Shown here in pieces: positions 1 through 5,763 of a stretch of 22,089 nucleotides of DNA. The position numbers were made by a program, and so were the translations under genes. The stretch lies in NCBI RefSeq assembly GCF_002422095.1, contig NZ_DITB01000080.1, positions 3,744 to 25,832 on the forward strand, written 5' to 3'. The notes beneath the pieces were generated by a model that was not told the origin of the DNA, did not search any database, and saw only the letters and a program-made list of their open reading frames with translations. The stretch's first letter is position 1, and every line of letters starts with the position of its first letter. Source of the stretch: Flavobacterium sp. UBA6195. GTDB lineage: Bacteria > Bacteroidota > Bacteroidia > Flavobacteriales > Flavobacteriaceae.

Positions 1-75
1 AAAAAATTATAGTATTAATAATATAATATCAAAGTTACTAAAAAAAATGTAATTACTTGTTAATTAAAAATGTAA

Positions 76-882
76 TTATTTTAAATTATCAGGAATTTTA
101 CAAATTGGAATAGGATTCATTTTGTGTTGGTTAACTCTGTTTAATCTTCTGAAAATTTTAAAAACTTCGGCCTCTCTTCCTGAAAAATCGGCACTAGTTT
201 TGCCTTGGTCTATTTGTTTCATTGCCCACTCAAGCTCATCATAATTTGCTCCAATTTGGTCTTCGTCACTTCTTTCATCACCAAACAAGCCATCTGTGGG
301 TTTAGCTTTTAAAATGCTTTCAGGTACTTGTAAATAGGTTGCTAGTAAACGTACTTCACTTTTAACTAGATCAGCAATAGGGCTAATGTCTACACCACCA
401 TCGCCATATTTTGTAAAAAAGCCTACGCCAAAGTCTTCAACTTTATTTCCAGTTCCGGCTACTAAAAATCCGTTTAATCCTGCAAAATAATATAATGTTG
501 TCATGCGTAAACGGGCACGAGTGTTTGCTAAAGACAAATTTAATACCGATTCATTTTCACTAGAGGGAACTTGATTTTTAAAATTTTCAAAAACAGGTGT
601 CAAATCCGCTCTTTCGTTAAAAACATTTGGGAAACGCTTTTTTAACTGGTCAATGTGCTCATTAGCTCTATTAACGTGACTTTCCGCTTGATGTATAGGC
701 ATTTCAATACATAGTGTAGGCAATCCTGTTTGGGCACATAAAGTAGATGTTAAAGCACTATCTATTCCTCCAGAAATTCCCACAACAAAACCCTTTACTT
801 TTGCGTTAATAGCATAATCGTGTAACCATTGTACAATATGTTGGTTGATTTTTTCGGCTTGAAATGTGTTAGAATTTGTCAT
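76..882 (-). CDS. nadE: NH3-dependent NAD+ synthetase
   Basis: Catalyses the last step of NAD biosynthesis, ATP-dependent amidation of nicotinic acid adenine dinucleotide, in the cytoplasm. The 268-residue protein carries the N-type ATP pyrophosphatase P-loop SGGIDS at residues 37-42, followed by conserved family stretches such as GTGNKVEDFGVGFFTKYGDGG and PTDGLFGDERSDEDQIG in the second half. The length matches ammonia-dependent bacterial NadE (about 275 residues), and there is no N-terminal glutaminase (nitrilase) domain, so ammonia rather than glutamine is the likely nitrogen donor. It is transcribed away from gldB, with an 80-bp divergent gap. The ATG start has no Shine-Dalgarno sequence, as is usual for the phylum. 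No convincing terminator is visible in the 75 bp between its stop codon and the window edge. Confidence 0.95.
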   Translation of the reverse strand: MTNSNTFQAEKINQHIVQWLHDYAINAKVKGFVVGISGGIDSALTSTLCAQTGLPTLCIEMPIHQAESHVNRANEHIDQLKKRFPNVFNERADLTPVFENFKNQVPSSENESVLNLSLANTRARLRMTTLYYFAGLNGFLVAGTGNKVEDFGVGFFTKYGDGGVDISPIADLVKSEVRLLATYLQVPESILKAKPTDGLFGDERSDEDQIGANYDELEWAMKQIDQGKTSADFSGREAEVFKIFRRLNRVNQHKMNPIPICKIPDNLK

Positions 883-912
883 TTTTTATGAAAATTTATG
901 AGTCGATAAATG

Positions 913-920
913 TATATTTG
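913..920 (+). promoter_or_regulatory. Candidate -7 element for gldB-gldC
   Basis: TATATTTG is an exact match to the Bacteroidota -7 consensus TAnnTTTG and lies 42 bp upstream of the gldB ATG. No good TTTG -33 element stands at the usual distance; TTATG at 886-890 is the nearest candidate. Confidence 0.5.
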
Positions 921-928
921 CAAACTAA
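921..928 (-). promoter_or_regulatory. Weak candidate -7 element for nadE
   Basis: Read on the minus strand this is TTAGTTTG, 7 of 8 positions of TAnnTTTG, about 40 bp upstream of the nadE ATG. It directly abuts the gldB -7 element, so TTTGCAAA forms the shared centre of the two. No -33 element was identified. Confidence 0.3.
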
Positions 929-962
929 TTTTGGTTCCATAAAAGTATAAAAAATACCCTAT

Positions 963-1925
963 ATGAAGAAATTATTATTTGCGCTTGTCATTGTTGCTTT
1001 GTGTTCTTGTAAAGAAGAAAGCAAAGTAGAGGAAGCTGTTGCAAAAATTCCAGTTGAGTTTAAAGTGGAGCGATTTGATCAAGCTTTTTATCAATCAAAA
1101 CCTGAAGATTTGCAAAAAATCAAAGCGCAATATCCATTCTTTTTTCCAGAAGGAAATCCAGATTCGGTTTGGGTTAATAAGTTGAAAAATCCATTATTGA
1201 AGGAATTGTACAAAGAAGTACAAATAAAATATCCAACATTAGGTCCAATTGAATCTGATATGGAGAAAATGTTTGCCTATGTGCAGTATTATTTTCCAAA
1301 ATTCAAAACGCCAAGAGTAATTACCTTAATTAATGAAGTGGATACAGATGCAAAGGCATTTTATGTGGATACTTTGGCTCTAGTCTCATTAGATTGTTAT
1401 CTAGGAAAAGAACACCGTTTTTATGTCGATTTTCCTGAGTATAAAAAGCAAAGTTTAGAGTCAAATCAAATTTTACCTGATTTAGTATCAACTTTTTGTT
1501 ACGGTAAAATTGCTCCTCCAGCAGACCGAACTTTATTATCAGCTATGATTTATTATGGAAAAGAATTGTATGTAAAGGATAAGTTAATTCCATTTTACTC
1601 TGATGCGGATAAAATTGGTTACACCGATTTGCAAATCAAATTTTGTCAAGCGAATGAATATTTTATGTGGAGTAATTTAGTCGAAAACAAATTATTGTTT
1701 GATTCTAATCCTAAAAATGAAATGCGATTTATAAGACCAGCGCCATTTTCAAAATTCTATTTAGAAATTGATAACCAAACTCCTGGAAGAGTGGGGCAAT
1801 GGTTAGGTTGGCAAATCGTAAGAAGTTACATGGAAAATAATGAAGATGTAACTTTAGAACAATTATTAGCAATGGATGCTAAAACCATTTTCGATAATTC
1901 AAAATACAAACCAAAGAAGCAATAA
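963..1925 (+). CDS. gldB: Gliding motility lipoprotein GldB
   Basis: GldB is one of the cell-envelope lipoproteins needed for flavobacterial gliding. The 320-residue product begins with a lipoprotein signal peptide: two lysines, a hydrophobic stretch, then LCSC with the probable lipidated cysteine at residue 16 followed by charged KEES. The body matches the GldB family in length and in stretches such as the start VEFKVERFDQAFY and PGRVGQWLGWQIVRSYM near the C-terminus. That C-terminal segment recalls the helical zinc-peptidase-like folds of related lipoproteins, but no HExxH motif is present. gldC starts 2 bp after its stop codon, so the two are surely cotranscribed. This gldB-gldC order is the known one in Flavobacterium johnsoniae. 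GldB homologues also occur in non-gliding Bacteroidota, so its presence alone does not prove motility. Confidence 0.92.
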   Translation: MKKLLFALVIVALCSCKEESKVEEAVAKIPVEFKVERFDQAFYQSKPEDLQKIKAQYPFFFPEGNPDSVWVNKLKNPLLKELYKEVQIKYPTLGPIESDMEKMFAYVQYYFPKFKTPRVITLINEVDTDAKAFYVDTLALVSLDCYLGKEHRFYVDFPEYKKQSLESNQILPDLVSTFCYGKIAPPADRTLLSAMIYYGKELYVKDKLIPFYSDADKIGYTDLQIKFCQANEYFMWSNLVENKLLFDSNPKNEMRFIRPAPFSKFYLEIDNQTPGRVGQWLGWQIVRSYMENNEDVTLEQLLAMDAKTIFDNSKYKPKKQ

Positions 1926-1927
1926 AT

Positions 1928-2254
1928 ATGAAAACATCTGATATAAAAATCACCGTAGGTTTAGACGAAAATAACGTTCCAGATAAGTTATTATGGACAG
2001 CACAAGATGGTGGAGTGGAACAAGAAGAAGCTAAAGCAATGTTATTGTCAGTTTGGGATAGCAAAGCTAAAGAAACCCTTCGTATTGATTTATGGACAAA
2101 AGATATGCCAGTTGACGAGATGAAACAATTCTTTCATCAAACCTTGGTTGCAATGGCAGATACATTTCAGCGTGCAACTGCTGATGAGAAAATGTCAGAT
2201 ACCATGCGTGATTTCTGTGATTACTTCGCTGAAAAAATGGATTTAAAAGCATAA
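1928..2254 (+). CDS. gldC: Gliding motility protein GldC
   Basis: This small cytoplasmic-looking protein of 108 residues has no signal peptide or membrane segment. It is recognised by its start (KTSDIKITVGLDENNVP), the W-T-A-x-D-G core, the acidic second half, and its position 2 bp after gldB. In Flavobacterium johnsoniae gldC lies in the same operon as gldB; its loss only impairs gliding, in contrast to gldB. The molecular role is unknown. The stop codon overlaps the first bases of a strong terminator, so the transcript ends immediately after the gene. Confidence 0.9.
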   Translation: MKTSDIKITVGLDENNVPDKLLWTAQDGGVEQEEAKAMLLSVWDSKAKETLRIDLWTKDMPVDEMKQFFHQTLVAMADTFQRATADEKMSDTMRDFCDYFAEKMDLKA

Positions 2255-2283
2255 AAAAAGTCGCTATTATTAGCGACTTTTTT
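2254..2283. terminator. Bidirectional intrinsic terminator between gldC and engB
   Basis: A perfect 13-bp inverted repeat (AAAAAAGTCGCTA at 2254-2266, loop TTAT, TAGCGACTTTTTT at 2271-2283) has T-runs on both strands. It ends gldBC transcription on the plus strand and hydrolase-engB transcription on the minus strand. Confidence 0.92.
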
Positions 2284-2297
2284 GTTTTGTTTATTTA

Positions 2298-2918
2298 TTA
2301 AACAAATCCATTATCTTTAAAAATATCTTCATTAATTTGACCGATATATTCCAAAATTCCTTCTCTACCAATAGCTTCTAATGATGAGGTAACAAAATAA
2401 GGAGGCATTTCAGCCCAATTGCCTGCTAACAATTGTTTCTTGTAAGCTTCAACATGATTGTTGACTTTGTTTTTTCCCAATTTATCTGATTTGGTAAAAA
2501 TAATCGCAAACGGAATTTCGCTTTCTCCCAAATATTCCATGAATTCCAAATCGATTTTTTGAGCTTCTAATCGAATGTCGATTAAAACAAAGGCGCAAAC
2601 CAATTGCTCTCTTTGCTCAAAATAATCCATAATAAATTGTTGGAAAACGGCTTTGGTTTTCTTAGAAACTCGAGCATAACCATAACCTGGTAAATCCACT
2701 AAAAACCAATTATTATTGATTTTAAAGTGATTAATTAACTGGGTTTTTCCGGGTTTTGATGAGGTTTTTGCCAAATTTTTATGGTTCGTCAACATATTAA
2801 TCAAGGATGATTTTCCTACATTTGAACGACCAATAAAAGCGTATTCAGGTAAGCGATCTTTTGGACATTTATCCACTTCTGAATTACTAATTACGAATTC
2901 GGCGGTATTAATTTTCAT
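2298..2918 (-). CDS. engB: Ribosome biogenesis GTP-binding protein EngB (YsxC/YihA)
   Basis: A TRAFAC-class GTPase required for assembly of the large ribosomal subunit. All G motifs can be read in the 206-residue protein: G1 GRSNVGKS at residues 30-37, G3 DLPG at 75-78 within the family signature VDLPGYGYA, G4 TKSD at 142-145, and G5 TSS at 177-179. The length fits the family (about 195-210 residues). It follows the hydrolase gene on the same strand with 37 bp between them, a gap containing a small hairpin, and its transcript ends at the shared terminator with gldC. No Shine-Dalgarno is visible before its ATG. Confidence 0.95.
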   Translation of the reverse strand: MKINTAEFVISNSEVDKCPKDRLPEYAFIGRSNVGKSSLINMLTNHKNLAKTSSKPGKTQLINHFKINNNWFLVDLPGYGYARVSKKTKAVFQQFIMDYFEQREQLVCAFVLIDIRLEAQKIDLEFMEYLGESEIPFAIIFTKSDKLGKNKVNNHVEAYKKQLLAGNWAEMPPYFVTSSLEAIGREGILEYIGQINEDIFKDNGFV

Positions 2919-2935
2919 AGTATTCTAAAATAAAA

Positions 2936-2952
2936 TTCCCCAAAAAGGGGAA
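2936..2952 (-). terminator. Possible weak terminator or attenuator hairpin between hydrolase and engB
   Basis: TTCCCC-AAAAA-GGGGAA is a perfect 6-bp stem. Read on the minus strand it follows the hydrolase stop codon and is trailed by TTTTATTTT, so it could reduce read-through into engB. The U-tract is short and interrupted, so full termination is doubtful. Confidence 0.35.
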
Positions 2953-2955
2953 CTA

Positions 2956-3720
2956 TTATAAATTCTTCTTTTGTAACCAATCAAACAAAATTTGATTAAA
3001 TGTTTCAGGATGCTCCATCATGGCAGCATGTCCACATTTCTCAATCCAAAATAATTCTGAATTGGGTAACAATTTATCAAATTCTTCGGCAACATTTGGA
3101 GGTGTTACTTTGTCATTTCTACCCCAAATAATACATGTTGGAGTCGTCATTTTTGGTAAATCTTTTGCCATGTTATGACGAATAGCGCTTTTGGCAATTG
3201 TTAAGGTTTTAATCAATTTGATTCTGTCGTTAACTGTTGCAAAAACTTCGTCAACAATTTCCTTAGTTGCAATTTCTGGATTATAAAAAACGTCTTGCGC
3301 TTTCTTTTTGATGTATTCGTAATCACCGCGTTTTGGGTAACTTTCACCCATTCCACTTTCATACAAACCTGAACTTCCTGTAATTACTAACGCTTTTACA
3401 AGTTCTGGATACATCTTGGTAAAATACAATCCGATATGTCCGCCTAGCGAATTTCCAACAAGAATTACGTGATCAAATCCTTTATGAATAATAAATTCTT
3501 TAACAAATTTTGAAAAGGCTTTAACGTTGGTTTTTAAAATATTTTGTGTGTAAATAGGTAATTCTGGAATCACCACTTTATATCCTTTAGGAGGAAAAAA
3601 ATTTGCCACACCATCAAAATTACTTAGGCCGCCCATTAAACCATGAAGAATGATTATTGGGGTGCCTTCGCCAGCTTCAAAATAGGTGTATTTTTTTTCT
3701 TTTTTTAACATAAGTTCCAC
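2956..3720 (-). CDS. Alpha/beta-fold hydrolase
   Basis: A cytoplasmic alpha/beta hydrolase of 254 residues, counted from a GTG at 3720. The oxyanion-hole HG is at residues 26-27 (LHGLMGG), the nucleophile elbow GNSLGG at 89-94 has Ser91, the acid is probably Asp203 in GRNDKVTP, and the catalytic His is probably His231 in CGHAAMMEHP. The substrate cannot be told from sequence; the fold includes esterases, C-C bond hydrolases and lactonases. An in-frame ATG at 3711 (starting MLKKEKK, 251 residues) is as likely a start and perhaps better, since neither has a ribosome binding site and the first three residues of the longer form carry no recognisable conservation. It heads a two-gene unit with engB. 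Confidence 0.85.
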   Translation of the reverse strand: MELMLKKEKKYTYFEAGEGTPIIILHGLMGGLSNFDGVANFFPPKGYKVVIPELPIYTQNILKTNVKAFSKFVKEFIIHKGFDHVILVGNSLGGHIGLYFTKMYPELVKALVITGSSGLYESGMGESYPKRGDYEYIKKKAQDVFYNPEIATKEIVDEVFATVNDRIKLIKTLTIAKSAIRHNMAKDLPKMTTPTCIIWGRNDKVTPPNVAEEFDKLLPNSELFWIEKCGHAAMMEHPETFNQILFDWLQKKNL

Positions 3721-3745
3721 TTAAGGTATTAGTTCTAATGTTTGA

Positions 3746-3753
3746 CAAATATA
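3746..3753 (-). promoter_or_regulatory. Candidate -7 element for the hydrolase-engB unit
   Basis: On the minus strand this reads TATATTTG, an exact TAnnTTTG match, placed so that transcription would begin near 3740, 20-30 bases before the GTG or ATG start. No clear TTTG element lies at the -33 distance. Confidence 0.5.
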
Positions 3754-3803
3754 CTATTTTATTAAAGAATGAAAAGAAAAATTTAACAGAGTTGTTTTTA
3801 AGT

Positions 3804-3820
3804 TTTTACAGCTTGTAAAA
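3804..3820. promoter_or_regulatory. 17-bp palindrome, possible operator
   Basis: TTTTACA-GCT-TGTAAAA is a perfect 7-bp inverted repeat with a 3-bp centre. It lies in the 325-bp gap between the hydrolase and mraZ, about 65 bp upstream of the predicted hydrolase transcription start. It lacks a T-run suited to termination. Nothing else recognisable was found between about 3755 and 3920. Confidence 0.3.
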
Positions 3821-3925
3821 TGTTAGTTATCAACAATTTTATAAGTTTTTAATTTCTAAAGCAGAAAAAAGTAGCGTTTGATTTTTAAGAATAATCACTT
3901 CTCAAATCTTGATTTTGCAAATATT

Positions 3926-3980
3926 ACTTTGTTAAAAGTGGAAAACCGAGTTTTAAAATCCAAAAACTTATTAACAAAGT
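3926..3980. repeat. 10-bp inverted repeat upstream of mraZ
   Basis: ACTTTGTTAA (3926-3935) and TTAACAAAGT (3971-3980) are perfect reverse complements separated by 35 bp. The left arm abuts a distal AAAGTGG box (3935-3941) and the right arm runs into the first of the three tandem boxes before mraZ. It may help cooperative binding, or it may be partly fortuitous given the AT-rich sequence. Confidence 0.45.
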
Positions 3981-4004
3981 GGTAGTATGTGGTAAAAAGT
4001 GGTA
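3979..4004 (+). promoter_or_regulatory. Triple MraZ-type operator (GTGGTA boxes)
   Basis: GTGGTA occurs at 3979-3984, 3989-3994 and 3999-4004, with start-to-start spacing of exactly 10 bp. MraZ family proteins are known to bind short G-rich direct repeats of one-helical-turn period upstream of mraZ (TGGG-type in Escherichia coli, AAAGTG-type in Mycoplasma). The boxes cover the region where a -33 element would be, so binding should block RNA polymerase. A fourth isolated AAAGTGG is at 3935-3941. MraZ binding is inferred from geometry and position. Confidence 0.75.
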
Positions 4005-4013
4005 AATTTTTTC

Positions 4014-4021
4014 TAAATTTG
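4014..4021 (+). promoter_or_regulatory. Candidate -7 element of the dcw cluster promoter
   Basis: TAAATTTG matches TAnnTTTG exactly and would start transcription near 4028, leaving a leader of roughly 20 bases before the mraZ TTG codon. The -33 position is occupied by the GTGGTA repeats rather than a good TTTG. Confidence 0.6.
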
Positions 4022-4046
4022 TCCATATTCTAATCAAAAAGAAAAG

Positions 4047-4517
4047 TTGAAAACATTAATCGGAACATACGAGTGTAAAGTGGATGCTAAAGGAAGGTTG
4101 ATGCTTCCTACTTCGCTAAAGAAACAATTAGGTTCTTTAGAGGATGGTTTCGTGTTGAAACGTTCGGTTTTTCAACCTTGTTTGGAATTATTTCCAATGG
4201 CGGAATGGAATAAAATGATGTTGAAAATCAATAAGCTAAATCGTTTCAATAAAAAAAATGATGATTTTATTAGAAGATTTACAGCAGGAGTTAAAATGAT
4301 TGAGATTGATGCAACAGGACGACTTTTGATTCCGAAAGATTTAGTGGTTTTTGCTCAAATTGATAAAGATATTGTGTTGAATTCAGCTATTAATATCATC
4401 GAGATTTGGGATAAAGATAAGTACGAAAATGCGATTGAAAACGCTGTGGGTGATTTCGCAGACTTGGCAGAAGAAGTAATGGGTAATTTTAATGACGACG
4501 AAGATGGAATATCATAA
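4047..4517 (+). CDS. mraZ: Transcriptional regulator MraZ
   Basis: First gene of the dcw cluster and its likely transcriptional repressor. The 156-residue protein has the two SpoVT/AbrB-like half-domains of the family, each with its signature: DAKGR at residues 13-17 and DATGR at 88-92, both followed by a L-x-P or L-I-P strand. MraZ forms ring-shaped oligomers that bind tandem DNA repeats, and such repeats stand 43-68 bp upstream. The start is a TTG at 4047, since no ATG lies before the conserved LIGTYECKVDAKGR segment; this gives the N-terminus expected for the family. The 3' end overlaps rsmH by 14 or 26 bases depending on the rsmH start. An acidic C-terminal tail extends beyond the usual core. 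Confidence 0.95.
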   Translation: MKTLIGTYECKVDAKGRLMLPTSLKKQLGSLEDGFVLKRSVFQPCLELFPMAEWNKMMLKINKLNRFNKKNDDFIRRFTAGVKMIEIDATGRLLIPKDLVVFAQIDKDIVLNSAINIIEIWDKDKYENAIENAVGDFADLAEEVMGNFNDDEDGIS

Positions 4518-5400
4518 TCCAGTATTGTTAAAAGAAACAGTTGATGGATTGAATATTCATCCAGATGGAGTATATGTGGATGTTACTTTTGGTGGTGGCG
4601 GTCACTCGAGAGAAATTATGAGTCGTTTGGCCAAAAATGGAAAATTATTTGCTTTTGACCAAGATTTAGATGCATTGAAAAATGCAATTGACGACGAGCG
4701 ATTTACTTTAATCAACGAAAATTTCAGATTCATAAAACGTTTTTTACGTTTCCACGGAATCAAGCAAGTAGATGGAATTTTAGCTGATTTAGGGGTTTCA
4801 TCCCACCAATTTGATGTTGCAGAAAGAGGTTTTTCAACTCGTTTTGATGCTGAATTGGATATGCGAATGAATCAAAAAGGCGATGTCAGTGCGTATCACG
4901 TAGTAAACGAATACGATGAACAAGATATTGCTAGAGTGTTATTTGATTACGGCGAATTAAAAAACGCAAGAGCAATGGCAAATGTAATCGTAACCGCTCG
5001 AAAAGATAAAGAAATTCGAAATTCGGACGAATTAAAAAAAGTGTTGGCAAAATTTTTACCTGGACATAAAAGCAATAAAATTTTAGCTCAAATATACCAA
5101 GCCATTCGTATTGAAGTCAATCAGGAAATGGATGTGTTGAAAGAGTTTTTAGAACAATCGCTCGAGATTCTAAAACCCGGCGGCCGACTGAGTGTTATCT
5201 CGTATCACTCATTAGAAGACAGATTGGTAAAACGTTACATGCGAAACGGCATGTTTGAAGGAGAACCCGAAAGAGATTTCTTCGGAAATTTTAAAGTTCC
5301 TTTCAAAATTATTGAAAAATTAATTGTTCCTACAGAAGAGGAAATAGCATCAAACAACAGAGCACGTAGTGCAAAACTAAGAGTAGCAGAGAAAATATAA
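4504..5400 (+). CDS. rsmH: 16S rRNA (cytosine(1402)-N4)-methyltransferase RsmH
   Basis: S-adenosylmethionine-dependent methyltransferase that modifies C1402 in the ribosomal P site; formerly MraW. The SAM-binding motif DVTFGGGGHS lies near residue 26, with ADLGVSSHQFD, RGFSTRFDAELDMRM and YHSLEDRLVK following in the family order. The ATG at 4504 (MEYHNPVLLKE, 298 residues) is chosen because the family usually begins just before the HxPVLL motif. An in-frame ATG at 4492 would add four residues (MTTK). The start lies inside mraZ, so translation is probably coupled. Confidence 0.95.
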   Translation: MEYHNPVLLKETVDGLNIHPDGVYVDVTFGGGGHSREIMSRLAKNGKLFAFDQDLDALKNAIDDERFTLINENFRFIKRFLRFHGIKQVDGILADLGVSSHQFDVAERGFSTRFDAELDMRMNQKGDVSAYHVVNEYDEQDIARVLFDYGELKNARAMANVIVTARKDKEIRNSDELKKVLAKFLPGHKSNKILAQIYQAIRIEVNQEMDVLKEFLEQSLEILKPGGRLSVISYHSLEDRLVKRYMRNGMFEGEPERDFFGNFKVPFKIIEKLIVPTEEEIASNNRARSAKLRVAEKI

Positions 5401-5406
5401 CCAAAC

Positions 5407-5763
5407 ATGAAAAACGGAATCTACAGTTTACTAAAAGCAAAATTTCTTATAAGTGATGACGCTCTTAAGAACTGGAAATTCATCGTTTTTTTGGTAATCT
5501 TAGGAATGATGGCTATTGCAAATAATCATCAATACGATGCAAAAAATTATCGAATTACAGAATTGAATAATGAAGTAAAGGAATTGCGTTCTGAATTTGT
5601 GGATCGTCGCTCGGAATTGATGAAGTTAAAAATGGAATCTACTGTGGCAAAAAAAATGGAAGCTCGTAAAATTTTTCCATCTGAAGTTCCGCCTTTAAAG
5701 ATAGTGGTTGAAAGTAAAGATAATAAAAAGAATTTTTGGGATAAATTAAAAATATGGCAGTAG
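5407..5763 (+). CDS. ftsL: FtsL-like cell division protein
   Basis: Short bitopic membrane protein of 118 residues placed between rsmH and ftsI, where ftsL sits in dcw clusters. It has an N-terminal cytoplasmic stretch, one membrane segment at about residues 24-41 (WKFIVFLVILGMMAIAN), then a periplasmic segment with heptad-like charged and leucine residues (about 45-85) suited to the FtsL coiled coil. FtsL sequences are poorly conserved, so the call rests on topology and position more than on similarity. It overlaps the start of ftsI by 10 bases, implying translational coupling. Confidence 0.8.
   Translation: MKNGIYSLLKAKFLISDDALKNWKFIVFLVILGMMAIANNHQYDAKNYRITELNNEVKELRSEFVDRRSELMKLKMESTVAKKMEARKIFPSEVPPLKIVVESKDNKKNFWDKLKIWQ

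Noticed and set aside
43..78. 13-bp direct repeat AAAAATGTAATTA at 43-55 and 66-78 after nadE
   Set aside because: Low-complexity AT sequence; the second copy overlaps the nadE end and there is no sign of an attachment site or element.
1879..2252. Two minus-strand open frames of 61 codons opposite gldC
   Set aside because: Both lie antisense to gldC, lack a promoter or recognisable domain, and would run against a strong gene pair.
3827..3976. DnaA-box-like TTATCAACA (3827-3835) and TTATTAACA (3968-3976) suggesting an origin
   Set aside because: Each has one mismatch to TTATnCACA, they are not clustered, no dnaA or other origin gene is near, and such strings are expected in this AT-rich DNA.
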